Origin: Ophiodon elongatus
Taxonomy: Eukaryota > Chordata > Actinopteri > Perciformes > Hexagrammidae
Direction: 5' to 3'
Assembly: GCA_016806645.1 (NCBI GenBank)
Contig: JACSYO010000469.1
Span: forward strand, 3,293,001 to 3,357,000
DNA length: 64,000 bases
In this document: positions 1-10,403 of the stretch, piece by piece
How positions within the stretch are numbered: position 1 is the stretch's first letter
Layout of the letters: each line of letters starts with the position of its first letter
Notes under the pieces: generated by a model
The model's input: only the letters and a program-made list of their open reading frames with translations
Told to the model about the DNA's origin: nothing
The model's database searches: none
Position numbers and translations under genes: made by a program

Positions 1-568
1 ATTCTTCTCATATTATAATTATTTAGACTTTTACGAGATGAACTGTGTGATTCTAGTGGCACAGTATTGCCTTTTATCAGACTTCATTCTTTGAAAATAT
101 ATTTAACATTATGAAGTTGTGGAGAAGCATTTTGCCCAAATCATGAACTGAACAAAATATCCTGTTGAAAAGTTCGCTGTCTTTATAAATTTGGATATGT
201 TCTTGATAATGGTCATTTTTCACGGTGGTCTTAAAATGTTTTCTTACCTAGTTTGAGTTGGTGCCAACTTCTTACAGTTGTTCTGCATCAAGACAATTCC
301 CATTAGACTGCTTAAAATTACTATGTGTTTGCATTATAAATGGAATACATCATTAATGTAAATGTACCAGACTGTCAACACATTCTTGAAAATTGTTGCA
401 TTGTAAATGGATTGTGTGCATATGTCCCCCTCACTTTGTTTGAGATGTCAATATCGGCTTGTGTTTGTAATTGCTGAAGCTTGATCCATCTACTGAGTCA
501 TTCACCAGCAGCCGTCTGTCGTTAACTCGTTAAGCTCTGATTGGTCAGTTCTGATCTCAGGTAACTCT
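1..568. other. 5' flank, no gene seen
   Basis: AT-rich sequence without an ORF or splice pattern that I can support. It lies directly upstream of the TATA box of the first gene and probably holds its promoter-proximal elements, but I identify no specific site. Confidence 0.4.
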
Positions 569-573
569 TATAA
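569..573 (+). promoter_or_regulatory. TATA box of the secreted-protein gene
   Basis: A TATAA core lies 41 bases upstream of the first ATG (614), which leaves room for a very short 5' UTR. A TATA box with a short leader is usual for strongly expressed tissue-restricted genes. The call rests on position and motif only. Confidence 0.5.
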
Positions 574-613
574 CCCTCCACATTTTACAGCTTGTCATGC
601 ATTGTCCTTCAAC

Positions 614-2054
614 ATGATGACTGCACGGTTTGTTGCAGGGTAAGTAGCTGAGGGAGTCTTCAAGTTTAGTGGTTACTGGGAAACACTTGTTGATATTACA
701 TATATATATTTTTTTTTGTTTATCTTTTCAGGGCTTCCCTCTTTGCTCTGCTGATTGTGGACATTTGCTGCTTTCCTTATAGGAAAGGTAACGTCTCATC
801 CACTCTAGTAAAACATGTTTCAGTTTAATTCCCTTCTGATTTAACTTGTATCTTGTACCCAGGCTCTAATCCTGGTACTTCTTATGGCGGCGGTTACCCA
901 AACGCTGCTCCAACTTTGGACTCGTACCAGGGAGCTCCTTCTGGCCAGTTTTCCCCTGCAGCTGTTAAGCCTCAAAAAGCTCCTAAAGGCGTCCCCACAC
1001 CATCTCATCAGGCTCGACCACAGCCGGGGCCCAGTGTCCCTCAGCCCACTGGTCAAAGGAGACCAGCACCATCTGTCGTCTCCAGCTCTTCTTCTGGACC
1101 TGTGTTCTCAGGACACAGAGACCCTGTTGTGAGGAGAAACCCTGCTAGTGCTGCACAACCAGGAGCTGCTTTTCAACCTGGTCCTCGAGGTGAAAATCTA
1201 ATGCTTATTGTTCTGTGGCTCTACAATTTGGTAACTTTATTAAAGGTATATGGCCATAATCTCTAGCAAGTCTTGGCTTGACCCATGTCTTTAACAAATG
1301 TGAGTTTCATACTGGTCTATGTTCCTGTTCTCAGACACCAACTGGGCTCCTCCCAGCCTCTCTGGAGGTGAGGAAATGTCATCTGGCACTCGTGGCGTTG
1401 GCTCCAGTTTACCTGAGGAAACAATTTCAATTTTGCCACCTGCACCAATGTACCAGGCAGGAGAGTTGTCCCATTTTGAGAGAAGCTTTGAGCATGGTGA
1501 CACCGAGAGGGAAACCGAGGAACAGGGCAGGCTGCCTCCACCACCATTTTATGAGGAAGAGTATGCTGGCCAAAGCTTCACCAGCCAACCTCGGCCAGAC
1601 GGCAACTTCGGTGAAAGCTGGGGCCCCGACCCGTTCCATGGCCCCGGCCCGTTCCCTGGCCCCTACCCTTACCCTTACCCATACTACGACTTCATGTTCC
1701 TGACCGGCCAGTATCCTCCAGGCACAGTCAGTCACGCCAGCAACAACTACGACCAGGGGAGAGACTACTTTGAAGACGTTCACTATGTGAGAGACTACAA
1801 ACCTGGTCTTGCGCAACAGATGGAGACCGTCACTGGTGACTTTGCAGGCCCCCAGATTGTTAAGGATCTGTATCCTGTGATGGCTGGTGGACCGGCTTCT
1901 TCCCATGGAGTCTTCAGGCAGCCAGTTAACAGCCAAGCTGGTGGCCGCACCCAGTTTAAGGTATGTTGACAAAATGTATTTCCACAAATGATGACTAGGT
2001 TGTGTAACTAGTACTAATGTTCTCTCATATTCTGACTTCCAGGTTACATACTGA
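614..2054 (+). CDS. Secreted Pro/Gly/Tyr-rich protein, unrecognised
   Basis: Five coding exons join in frame: 614-639, 732-787, 863-1189, 1335-1960 and 2043-2054, with intron phases 2, 1, 1 and 0 and all GT-AG. The product is about 348 aa. Residues 1-22 look like a signal peptide (basic start MMTAR, then a hydrophobic run ending near DICC). The mature part is low-complexity: Pro/Ser/Gln-rich first, then an acidic middle, then repeated Pro-Tyr and Gly-Pro dipeptides around residue 235, and a Tyr/Asp-rich end. No ZP, lectin or other domain is visible and cysteine is nearly absent. The last exon adds only VTY and a stop. A TATA box lies upstream and a poly(A) signal follows at 2094. The make-up suggests an extracellular matrix or egg-coat protein, but that is inference and I do not recognise the family. 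The intron phases argue against the SCPP mineralisation family, whose introns are phase 0. Confidence 0.75.
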
Positions 2055-2093
2055 GTGCAGATTCCTACAGTGTGAACAAATACTTATGAATTT

Positions 2094-2099
2094 AATAAA
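2094..2099 (+). other. Poly(A) signal of the secreted-protein gene
   Basis: An AATAAA hexamer 40 bases after the stop codon gives a very short 3' UTR. Confidence 0.7.
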
Positions 2100-2897
2100 A
2101 TTGTTGTCCAATACTAAGGGCTTGTTTTCTTGAGTTGACTGCTGTTGGTTGCTCTTTGTGTCAATGGTTTCAGATCTTCCCTCTTTGAATGCATGTACTG
2201 GACATCTGACATGGACATGTTATGCTAATCTGATGGAGATCACAAATGATTAAATTACACGATATGTAGGTATCCTATTTAATCAACAGCACTTTAACAT
2301 GACCGCTCCCAGGACTGACTTTCTTGTTCCAGGATTTTTTTATTTTTCAGAAGACTGACCAAATTGCACATTAAGATTCTGCATGGAGCTTTTGTATGTG
2401 TCATGCAGCTCACGTTCTTTATACATAATGCCATTGCTTTAAAGGTGCAGCTCATGTCAACATGTATTTTATTTGGCAGGTAACATCGTGTTTGAATGTT
2501 CTGCCTGTGTGTGAGACAATGCTGGGTATTAACAGCTTGCCAGTGTGACGCTGGCTCACCATTATCACGGGTCTGGAGTTTTTCCTGACGTCCTCTTTGA
2601 TCGGTTTGGAATGAGACAACTCTTCTGTTTGGTAGCTGCTGTTTTTATAAACAGATTAATGAATAAAAAAAAATATTTAAGCATTGATAAAGGGGGGGCC
2701 ACCTTGGGATCATGGACCAATAACAAACCATATCGTCTCAAAGGGTGGTTTAGTCAATATTTTAAAATACTTTATATTCATCAGTAACCGTGACGGGTTG
2801 AATCTGAGCATTGACCATCACAACCAGCTGGGATCACAGCACAAATGCACAACTTTTCCTTAACAAAACTCTTTAAAAGTACAATAAACTTGATTAA

Positions 2898-3431
2898 CTT
2901 CAGCAATATCAATACTGTTCTACACAAGTATGTGGTGTGAATGTGTGTAAGTGAATGTGTGAAAGGGCGAGGGAGGAGCAAGAGGAAGCACAATGACATA
3001 CGTGACCCCAAAAGTTAAACAAGGGCATGATTCGAATAGTCCAAAAATTCCCTAACGTCTAATCACTTTTCCTTGACCTCTGTGGAAAACGTCACGGGGT
3101 CAAGGAAAGATGGTTAGGAGAAGACAACCGCGGTGTTTAGAGAATCCGACTACACTTTCACTAAGCTATGTAGTTGTGATGCGACGGGAGACGCATGTTA
3201 GTGATATCAGTCTGCAGCAATGAAACTACAATGTTCCGAAGATGGACTACAAAGAAGCGCATCGTAGATTCCTTAGTCTTAAATTTATTATTAAATTCAG
3301 CAATACCGATTAAAATTATTATACACAAGTATGTGGTTTGTGTGTGTAGGTGAGTAAGTGAATGTGTGAAAGGGCGAGGGAGGAGCAAGAGGAAGCACAA
3401 TGACATATGTGACCCCAAAAGTTAAACAAGG
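2898..3431 (+). repeat. Direct duplication, two copies of about 130 bp
   Basis: Segments at about 2898-3020 and 3297-3431 share an almost identical core. It includes the run around gtgaaagggcgagggaggag, followed by the same Ca-rich stretch and a common end in aaaagttaaacaag. About 280 bases of unrelated sequence separate the copies. Small differences show that the duplication is not brand new. No coding potential is convincing in either copy. Confidence 0.7.
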
Positions 3432-3879
3432 AGATAACAGAGGATGTGGTCTTCCTCAGCACTTTCTTGTGATTAAGGTGAGAAACATTCACACACTACT
3501 CTCATAAATGAAATGTATTTATCCCAGTGATGTAACGATGATCTTGATATCCTGCAGCTGCTTCCCAAGACTGGCGTCCCTCTTGTCTCCTCCTTCCTCT
3601 TCCTGTCCGCCTGCAGCATCATTCACCTCCTCAGGACTTTCTACCTGCTTCCAAGAGACCAGATTCCTTACCTGCTGCCTGATGACTACACATACAGGTA
3701 TAAATACCCAAGAAACTGTTAAAGCTGAATAGAAGAAGCTAAAGCAAACTGTTTTATGCCATCATTTTGTAACTATTTTATAATTACAGTATATTTAAAC
3801 TATTTAATAATTACATTATTTTATAACCATTTCATAACTACCGTATGTTTAGACTACTTTATAAACTACCGTGTGTATG

Positions 3880-4260
3880 AATCCGATAAAGCAGTTAATT
3901 ATGGACTATCGCGGGAGAAGCTTGCGAACCGGAAGTGCAACGGCGAAAGGACGCAGCAGGATGACGCACTAAAAATGCGCGTACGTAAGACGGAGAACGG
4001 ACCCGACGATTACCACGTGACGGGAGTTGGACAACGAGGGGAGACGACGCGCGCACGAGGACTTCGAAGACGTATAAAACGCTCACGTGACGACGTGACG
4101 GGGCTTCCGGTTCCAGCTTGCTACAAGCGCGGCGTCGGAGGACTCCCATGGGACATATAGGGTTTTGTTGTGTTCAGTGTGCAACTGTTTTCATTCAAAG
4201 TAAATACTTTGTTTATTTAAACTTCGAACCACTTTTCAGCTAATTTTTACCGGTCGAATT
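3880..4260 (+). other. CpG-rich TATA-bearing tract, possible LTR or old promoter
   Basis: This stretch is much richer in CG than its surroundings. It contains an ETS-like ACCGGAAGTG near 3919, several CRE-like acgtgacg motifs around 4085 and TATAAAA near 4074. No downstream exon is convincing. It could be a promoter or a solo LTR of a retroelement; I see no decisive ends. Confidence 0.25.
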
Positions 4261-4775
4261 CCTCATGGGCTTTGTCGTGTTTTAGAAAGGCTCCGGATGA
4301 ACAAAGGACGTCGTGGATCGAACGGTTATAATAAAAAGTATTTAATTAAAGTAAAAAGTCGTTGTGATAGAAAGTACAACAATCTCAGCTGAGGATTCGC
4401 CGGCTTCCGCGATCCACAGTCTGCTCGCAGCTACCTGTCTCTCGCTTCCACCGTCGAATCCTGAACAAAAGACGCACATTGAATACATAGCACCCGAAAA
4501 GGTGTGAAATCATCCCATTGGTTCAAAAAGTAAGTAATGTCCGTTGGTGCACAGCCGGCACCCTGCAGCGTCCCTCCTGGCGATAGGAGCAAAGTTCGTT
4601 GCGCCAAAAACTCCCCGCCCTGTCTGTGTGGGGGTCTGGGGGGTCTTCATTAGCATCCGAGAAAAACAAGTCTCCGGTGTCTCACTGCGCCGTTATGACC
4701 CCACCTCCAGGCACGTGACCTTCTCAGGTGCGTTCAATGCAACTGGTCATTTTGAGTGTCTCTCACTAACTCCTG

Positions 4776-4967
4776 GCGGTACAATTCAATATTACCATGC
4801 AGACATTTCTTTAATAATTACATAGTTCCCAAAATCATAGCGGTGCAATGGAATATTTCCATGCAGACATTTCTTTATTAATTACATAGTTCCCAAAATC
4901 ATAGCGGTGCAATGGAATCTTACCATGCAGACATTTCTTTAATAATTTCACAGCTTCAAAATCATAA
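4776..4967 (+). repeat. Three tandem copies of a 64-bp unit
   Basis: Copies begin at 4776, 4840 and 4904 with gcggt(a/g)caat and share an internal catgcagacatttctttaat motif. The second and third copies differ by a few bases; the third is less regular at its end. It lies in a non-coding tract. Confidence 0.8.
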
Positions 4968-5479
4968 TACTCTTCAGCTTTAGAGGGAAAGAGTCCAGTC
5001 CACCTTTACAAAACCATACACACAAACATTCCTCATCCCAAAAAATCTTGGTTAGTGATTGATAAATTCAGGGGCAAATATCGAAAGCAAAAAAAAAACA
5101 TTTTTAATTACCAGCACAGCTTTTCACATCATCGTCCCACAGTCCTTGGAAATATCCTGTTATGTGAACATAGCAGGTAAATTAAAGTAAGATTTCCCAC
5201 AATACTCTCAGGCTGTGGTTGACTCACTATGACCTTTGACAGGATAACGTGGTAAATCAAAGACTCTGCGCTTAGAGCAAACAGCAACTGGTAATGGTCA
5301 GATGATAGTAGAGGAAGTTGAGGACATGTTTGTGTGTGCATGTTCTAACTCTTATAAACTCCACCCTCCAATGGACTCTAATAATGTCCAATCACGAGTA
5401 TGCATTTGCCTATTGAAATTTTGTATAAGCGGTTTGCTATAAACTAGAAGAGTGGACCACTGTCACACCAAGAGGTGGA

Positions 5480-5920
5480 GTATCTGAGGGTTGTTCTTCA
5501 TGCATGCAGGCAGTTTGTAAACCGCAACTTTGAGTGCACATGTTTGAATGCCCAGAAGCACATGCAGTGTCTGGGGTGCACTATCTGTGCAGGTTGTTCA
5601 GACAACCTGGATGCGGCAAGAGCGGGATCCACCATTGCCTGTTAAAGGCAAAGTGGTCAGGTTTCCAACACTGGTGCAAAGAAAGGTGGCCAGATTCCCT
5701 GTGCACTTGGGTATATTCTCTCCTTTTTGAAGTGTTTGGTGGATAACGGGCTGTCTTACGGTGCTATTAAAGTTCATGTAGTAGTTATTCCTTCCTGCCA
5801 CAAGAGTTTTGGCGACAAACTGGTTTTTGGTCACCCTCTTGTGAATAGGTTCTTGGAGGGGTCAGGAGACAATGCCCGGTGATGCGTGCCCCCTCCCTGC
5901 AATGGTAACTGCCATTGGTG
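5480..5920 (+). mobile_element. DIRS-like retroelement fragment (tyrosine recombinase)
   Basis: One forward frame from about 5699 reads GYILSFLKCLVDNGLSYGAI and later HPLVNRFLEG before a stop. This spacing and wording resemble the start of the tyrosine-recombinase domain of fish DIRS retrotransposons. A Cys-rich stretch at 5540-5610 could be the end of a gag-like protein. Stops and frame breaks show that it is dead. The family call is from memory of the motif pattern and is tentative; catalytic residues are not present in the fragment. Confidence 0.35.
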
Positions 5921-7050
5921 CAGTTTGTATGATATGTTGAACGCACGGCCCCCATCACATACACTGAAGAGCTGATTTTGTACTTTTGGAGGTGGTGTGA
6001 AGGGTAAAGCTGCAGAGTATCTACTGCCCATCTTTTTGCAGGATAAGGCCATGGCGCCAACCAGTTCAGTTGTGTACAACCTGGTTTGGCTGGGACGCCA
6101 TAGTTCTCTACTGTGGCGGCCAAGGCCAAGTTGAAGGCAGGGCTGATGGGCACAGCAGGTCTGAAGGAGGACCAGAAGAGCGGATCTGCTCTGGAGGACG
6201 ACCAGGAAGCAGGAACACAGAGCGGGGCTACTTTGGAAGCCGGTGGCAAAGGCCAAATCCCTCTGGAGGCTGTCAGCGACACTTGAGATGAGGAAAAGCG
6301 GCTGACACCACAAGATTTTGCTCTGATATGGGGCAGGCTGCTGGATCAGATTCAGGCAACTGGAGTTCAGGACTGGACTCTGGCAAATGGAGTTTGGCCT
6401 CCCCCTGCTGCAGCCCAGCAGAGACGAGTACACAAATACATGCAGCAAAAACGTAGTAGCATATTGAAAGATATTTTTATAAATATACAGTTCACATACC
6501 TTTATGGCAAGGACGCCCCAAAGGGCTTACTACAGTAAACACATTTATTTGTTAAATGCTAAAACACTGGAGAAAATAAAAATATAAAAAGTTGTGGTAA
6601 GTGTTTGTATTTAACCCCCTAGTTTAGCATGTGTGAGCAGTATATACACACATTTAATAAATGCTTTATAACACATTTAGATTTATGTAGTTAAGGTATT
6701 TGAGTGTTTATTGATGTAGTTGTCAACTTCAACTCCTGCTGTAAATGATCTACAGCTGCTGGTGTATAAACAGATAATGAATGATGTTACAATCTAACAG
6801 TTGTGATTATAAATACAGACGTCACAATTGTTGACAAATACTGTAAATTAACAAACATGTTAAAGTGTTCTCATATCTGCTTGTAACTAAAAACGTACGT
6901 GTGTGTGCGTTCTAGTTTGTTGACAGTTTGACACCTGTATCGTTTCAGAAATGCATGGGAATATGTCTGTTTTATCTGAACACATTTGGTAAATCCAAGG
7001 ATTTCATCAGATTTTTGTATTGTACTACAGACCACAAGGACAATGTGTGT
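5921..7050. other. Non-coding tract, degenerate repeat DNA
   Basis: The first 500 bases may still belong to the retroelement fragment upstream: long overlapping ORFs occur on both strands, but none has a recognisable domain. The remainder is AT-rich. No SLC43 exon was found here although several would be expected. Confidence 0.3.
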
Positions 7051-7408
7051 GTAGTTTCCCATCATGCCACTTTGGTAAGCTGTGTGGTCTGATCATGGCT
7101 CTGTCTGCAGTATCCCTGCTTTGCTCTGGTGAATGGCCCTCTGGATGGAAACCCTTTACATGCGAGTACACAACATATAACTATTACAACTCTTACTCCT
7201 CTGGTCCTTCTCCTCCCTTTATGAACAACCATCTTTATGAACTCTCCTCTCACTGCTTCCTCTTCGCTCTCCCTTCGTGTGTCTGCAGGTGAACATTGGT
7301 CTGACGCTGCTCAGCCTGCATCCATCCATCCATCCCCTCTCTGTCTTCCTGAACGTTCGAAGTCTCGCCTCCCAGCGAGTCATCAGTACCTCTGAAAGTG
7401 TCGAATGA

Positions 7409-8690
7409 GACTTGCACTTAAAAATGTCACCAGTCACTGTTAACTCTTCAGTTTGTTTGACTGATTAATAGAGTGCGTATGGCTGTGTTGCCATATGTAT
7501 GAGCAAGTGCTTATAAATATGCATTTCAGATTGCAGTGAAGTGTGGTTTCAGTTACAGTTGCCACACTCTGGTGTGCAGCCTGCTGCGGTTAACCATGTG
7601 CATAACATTCATAACCTCTTGCAGGATTTCCAGGATACTGGATTTATGACGCATATGTCAAATCTTTTTCCAATTTTAGAGTGTCAAAAGATGCTGCCTT
7701 TTGCTCAACTTTATAGTAAAAAGCTGAAAACATAGAGAGAGAGATATAGATAGATATCACCTTTGAAATAGATTACAGGACCAACAATGTGTGGAAGGAA
7801 AAGACTGAATGTAGTAACAGTGTAAGGGTCTCTGCACTGATAACTTCTCTATATGAGTTTCCTCAGATACATAAAATGTAGCAGACTGCACAGCTCTGCC
7901 ATCTTACTTTTAGGGACGTAACACCCCCACCTGATGTGTTGAGCAGAGAACAAACAGACCCTTCCATGCTTTGTGCCATACGAAAAGTGCGGAGTCTTCT
8001 GTAATGACCTACAGAAAGTGCAATATCAGAAGGTTGCGTGTAAAGATGGTTAGAATAGTTTGTTCTATGACATAAAAATTGCTTAGAAGTCCCTTTACTC
8101 TTTTACTGAAGATCATCCCACTAAAATACCATTATCACCCATTATGTGTTCAAATTACATCAAGGTCAAACAGTTGTATCTTCCTGCCATGTTTGTATTT
8201 CAATGTGCATGATACATTCACAATTAATGATTCATGAAGAAAATTGACAACAAATTGAGCCAATGTTTTTTTTTTTTATATATCTATCCTTGTTTGACTT
8301 GCCTAGAAAGGTGTTAAACTGTGTGCTCTGCAATTTTAGAAAGTAAAAAAAACATGTACCTCTTCTCAGGATGCTGCTGTTGTGCAGAACTGATCGAAGC
8401 GCGGGAGAAACACGCTGAGGAGCTGAGGAGCTGAGGAGCTGCTGGTAAGCTCACCGCTACAGACCGAGACGAACCGGCACAGAACACAGAAGCGACAGAG
8501 ACTAAATACACGGGGAGGCAGGCAACGAGCCACGGGTGGAAACAATCAGGGCGGGGCTTGCAATCACATCGGAGGGGAGCACGTGAGGAGGGAGGGGCCT
8601 GAGACGAGAGACAAGGTGAGTGACAGAAAACACTACAGACAACCTGACAGTGACAACAAAACTACACAGAAGGGCTGGACGTCACACACA
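7409..8690. other. Intergenic tract before smtnl1
   Basis: There is no supported coding exon. A possible untranslated exon lies before the GT donor at about 8615, next to an E-box CACGTG near 8580, and a short gaggagct triplet repeat lies at about 8414-8440. Either could belong to the 5' UTR of smtnl1, but the link is only positional. Confidence 0.3.
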
Positions 8691-8705
8691 AACACACACA
8701 CGCAC

Positions 8706-8752
<47 letters not shown>
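8691..8752 (+). repeat. (CA)n microsatellite
   Basis: An almost pure CA dinucleotide run with a few CG interruptions at its start. Confidence 0.95.
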
Positions 8753-8754
<2 letters not shown>

Positions 8755-9789
8755 TACAAAATAAATCTGGTTTTGGCATCCATTACAATTTTCTTGATAA
8801 ACGCTTAAATGTAAATCTCTCAACATCTCCTTTGTTTTCCCTCTGGTTTTGTAAACACACAAAGTGCAACAGATGCATAGTTGTGCTTTAGAGATTGGGC
8901 CATGAGGGAGTGGGACAGATACACAAGAAGGCGTTGAAATATTTATAGCCCCCAAGACTGAGACAGAAGGGAGGAGGAGAAGAAGGATGTGGGGGGTAGG
9001 AGAAGATAATGACAGAGTGGGAATAAAGATAGACATTTATTTTTAAAAACATCTGTTTTGTGTTGAATGAGTAGACACACTGTTGGGACAGGACGGGAAG
9101 TTGAAAAGCTGGACCAGTCTTGTTTAACCAACTAGTTTTTATGTGTATGCCTTGTAAACATGTTATGGTATAATTTGCAAGTAAAGTGGGAGGAAGAAGA
9201 GAGATAGAGAAGAAAACCATTTTTCTAGAAGCTATAGAAAATGGTAGACCAGGAGAGTCGTATGGGAGAACAGATAACAACAAATATTTGAGAAAGATGA
9301 GATGTGTGAAGTTAAATATAACTATGAATTGGAATATTTTTTTGAGGACATGAAAAATAGACAATTACAATGATAAAGTAACCATGGTTTGCAGAAACCT
9401 ATATTACCAACATTTCTTCCTGGCGACTGGACTGTATTATAAGACTGTAAATTTGATTTGTGGAAGCAAGTATTGTTTTCTGTTTCACTGTCATGGCACC
9501 TTTACATTTTCCTGTATTGGTTATAAAAATAAAGAAATAAAAGAAATAAAACAATTTCATTGGTCAGCTATTTTCAAAATCACATTAAACACATGAGAAC
9601 TTCTAAAGGGATTGCAAGATGTTAAAGCTTAGTCAAATGGTGCACCAGTTTATCTACTCAATAGATGCCTGTCCTCACAACTGGCATACATCACTGTGCA
9701 CATGCCTCGTACATATGGAAGGGTTTAGACATATGGAAAAGACTCTTTGATGGATATATAAAAATCAACCATATATATTGAGGGTCCAG

Positions 9790-9880
9790 GGACAGAGGAT
9801 GTCGTATGTGTACAGAATGTAAAGCCCTCTGAGGAAACTTTGTGATTTTGGGCGATACTAAATCAATTGAATTCAATATT
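9790..9880 (+). repeat. 3' tail of an L2-type LINE or derived SINE
   Basis: The run tgtaaagccctctgaggaaa, then tttgtgattttgggcgatac and an attgaattcaat end, matches the common 3' tail of fish L2-related elements. Only the tail is evident. Confidence 0.6.
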
Positions 9881-10403
9881 AGGGGTGAAGAGGAAGAGGC
9901 AGATTGTGTGTCTGTGAGCATGTGCAATAAACTGCATGCATGCACCCACGTGTGCATTATATGTGTGTGTACAGTAGCGGTTTCCACAGCAGACGCAGCT
10001 GTTTGGCCCAATGGACTGTGCCTATGTCACCGGGACTCTATTTCGGGACCTTGTGTTGCTCGAAAGGTCAGATAAAGAGGCATAGGCATCCTCACAAAGC
10101 AGAGGGTGGGGGTGTTTGGTGAAAGGGGGTGAAGGCGGGTATCCACAAACCAAGATACACACACATCACAAACATAGGTGCAGTGCTGAAAGAGAGGGGG
10201 AGAGAGGAAGACAGGGACAGGGAAGCAAAGTGGTGTAGTGGGAAGACATTGAGCAGTTTTCTTGTGAAGAGGATTCACCTTCGACTGAATGAGAACTTTC
10301 TAGGGAAGACAGAAGTGATCATTTAAGAGTCCTGGGGCAATAGTTGAAAAGAAAGTCTGATTTGACCTTTGATCTAGTGGACAAACAGACATTTATTGTT
10401 ATA

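Larger units (their letters stand above)
3558..7408 (+). pseudogene. slc43a3: slc43a3-like transporter remnant (3' exons)
   Basis: SLC43A3 is a multi-pass plasma-membrane nucleobase transporter of about 490 aa. Three fragments are visible. At 3558-3697 a segment reads a membrane helix followed by RTFYLLPRDQIPYLLPDDY, like the loop after helix 6. At 7056-7161 the C-terminal FGKLCGLIMALSA motif is followed, one frame away, by YPCFALVNGPLDGNP. At 7289-7408 the final exon begins VNIGLTLLSL and ends at a TGA. The frame change falls where the family has about six more residues, so about 17 bases appear to be deleted. The donor at 7162 is GC, not GT. I could find none of the exons that should lie between 3697 and 7056. 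I read this as a decayed gene. A working transporter with unseen exons or an assembly error cannot be excluded. Confidence 0.5.

Noticed and set aside
5785..6448. Minus-strand ORFs of 165 and 205 codons
   Set aside because: They overlap a degenerate retroelement whose recognisable frame is on the plus strand. No domain is visible and both need non-ATG or weak starts.
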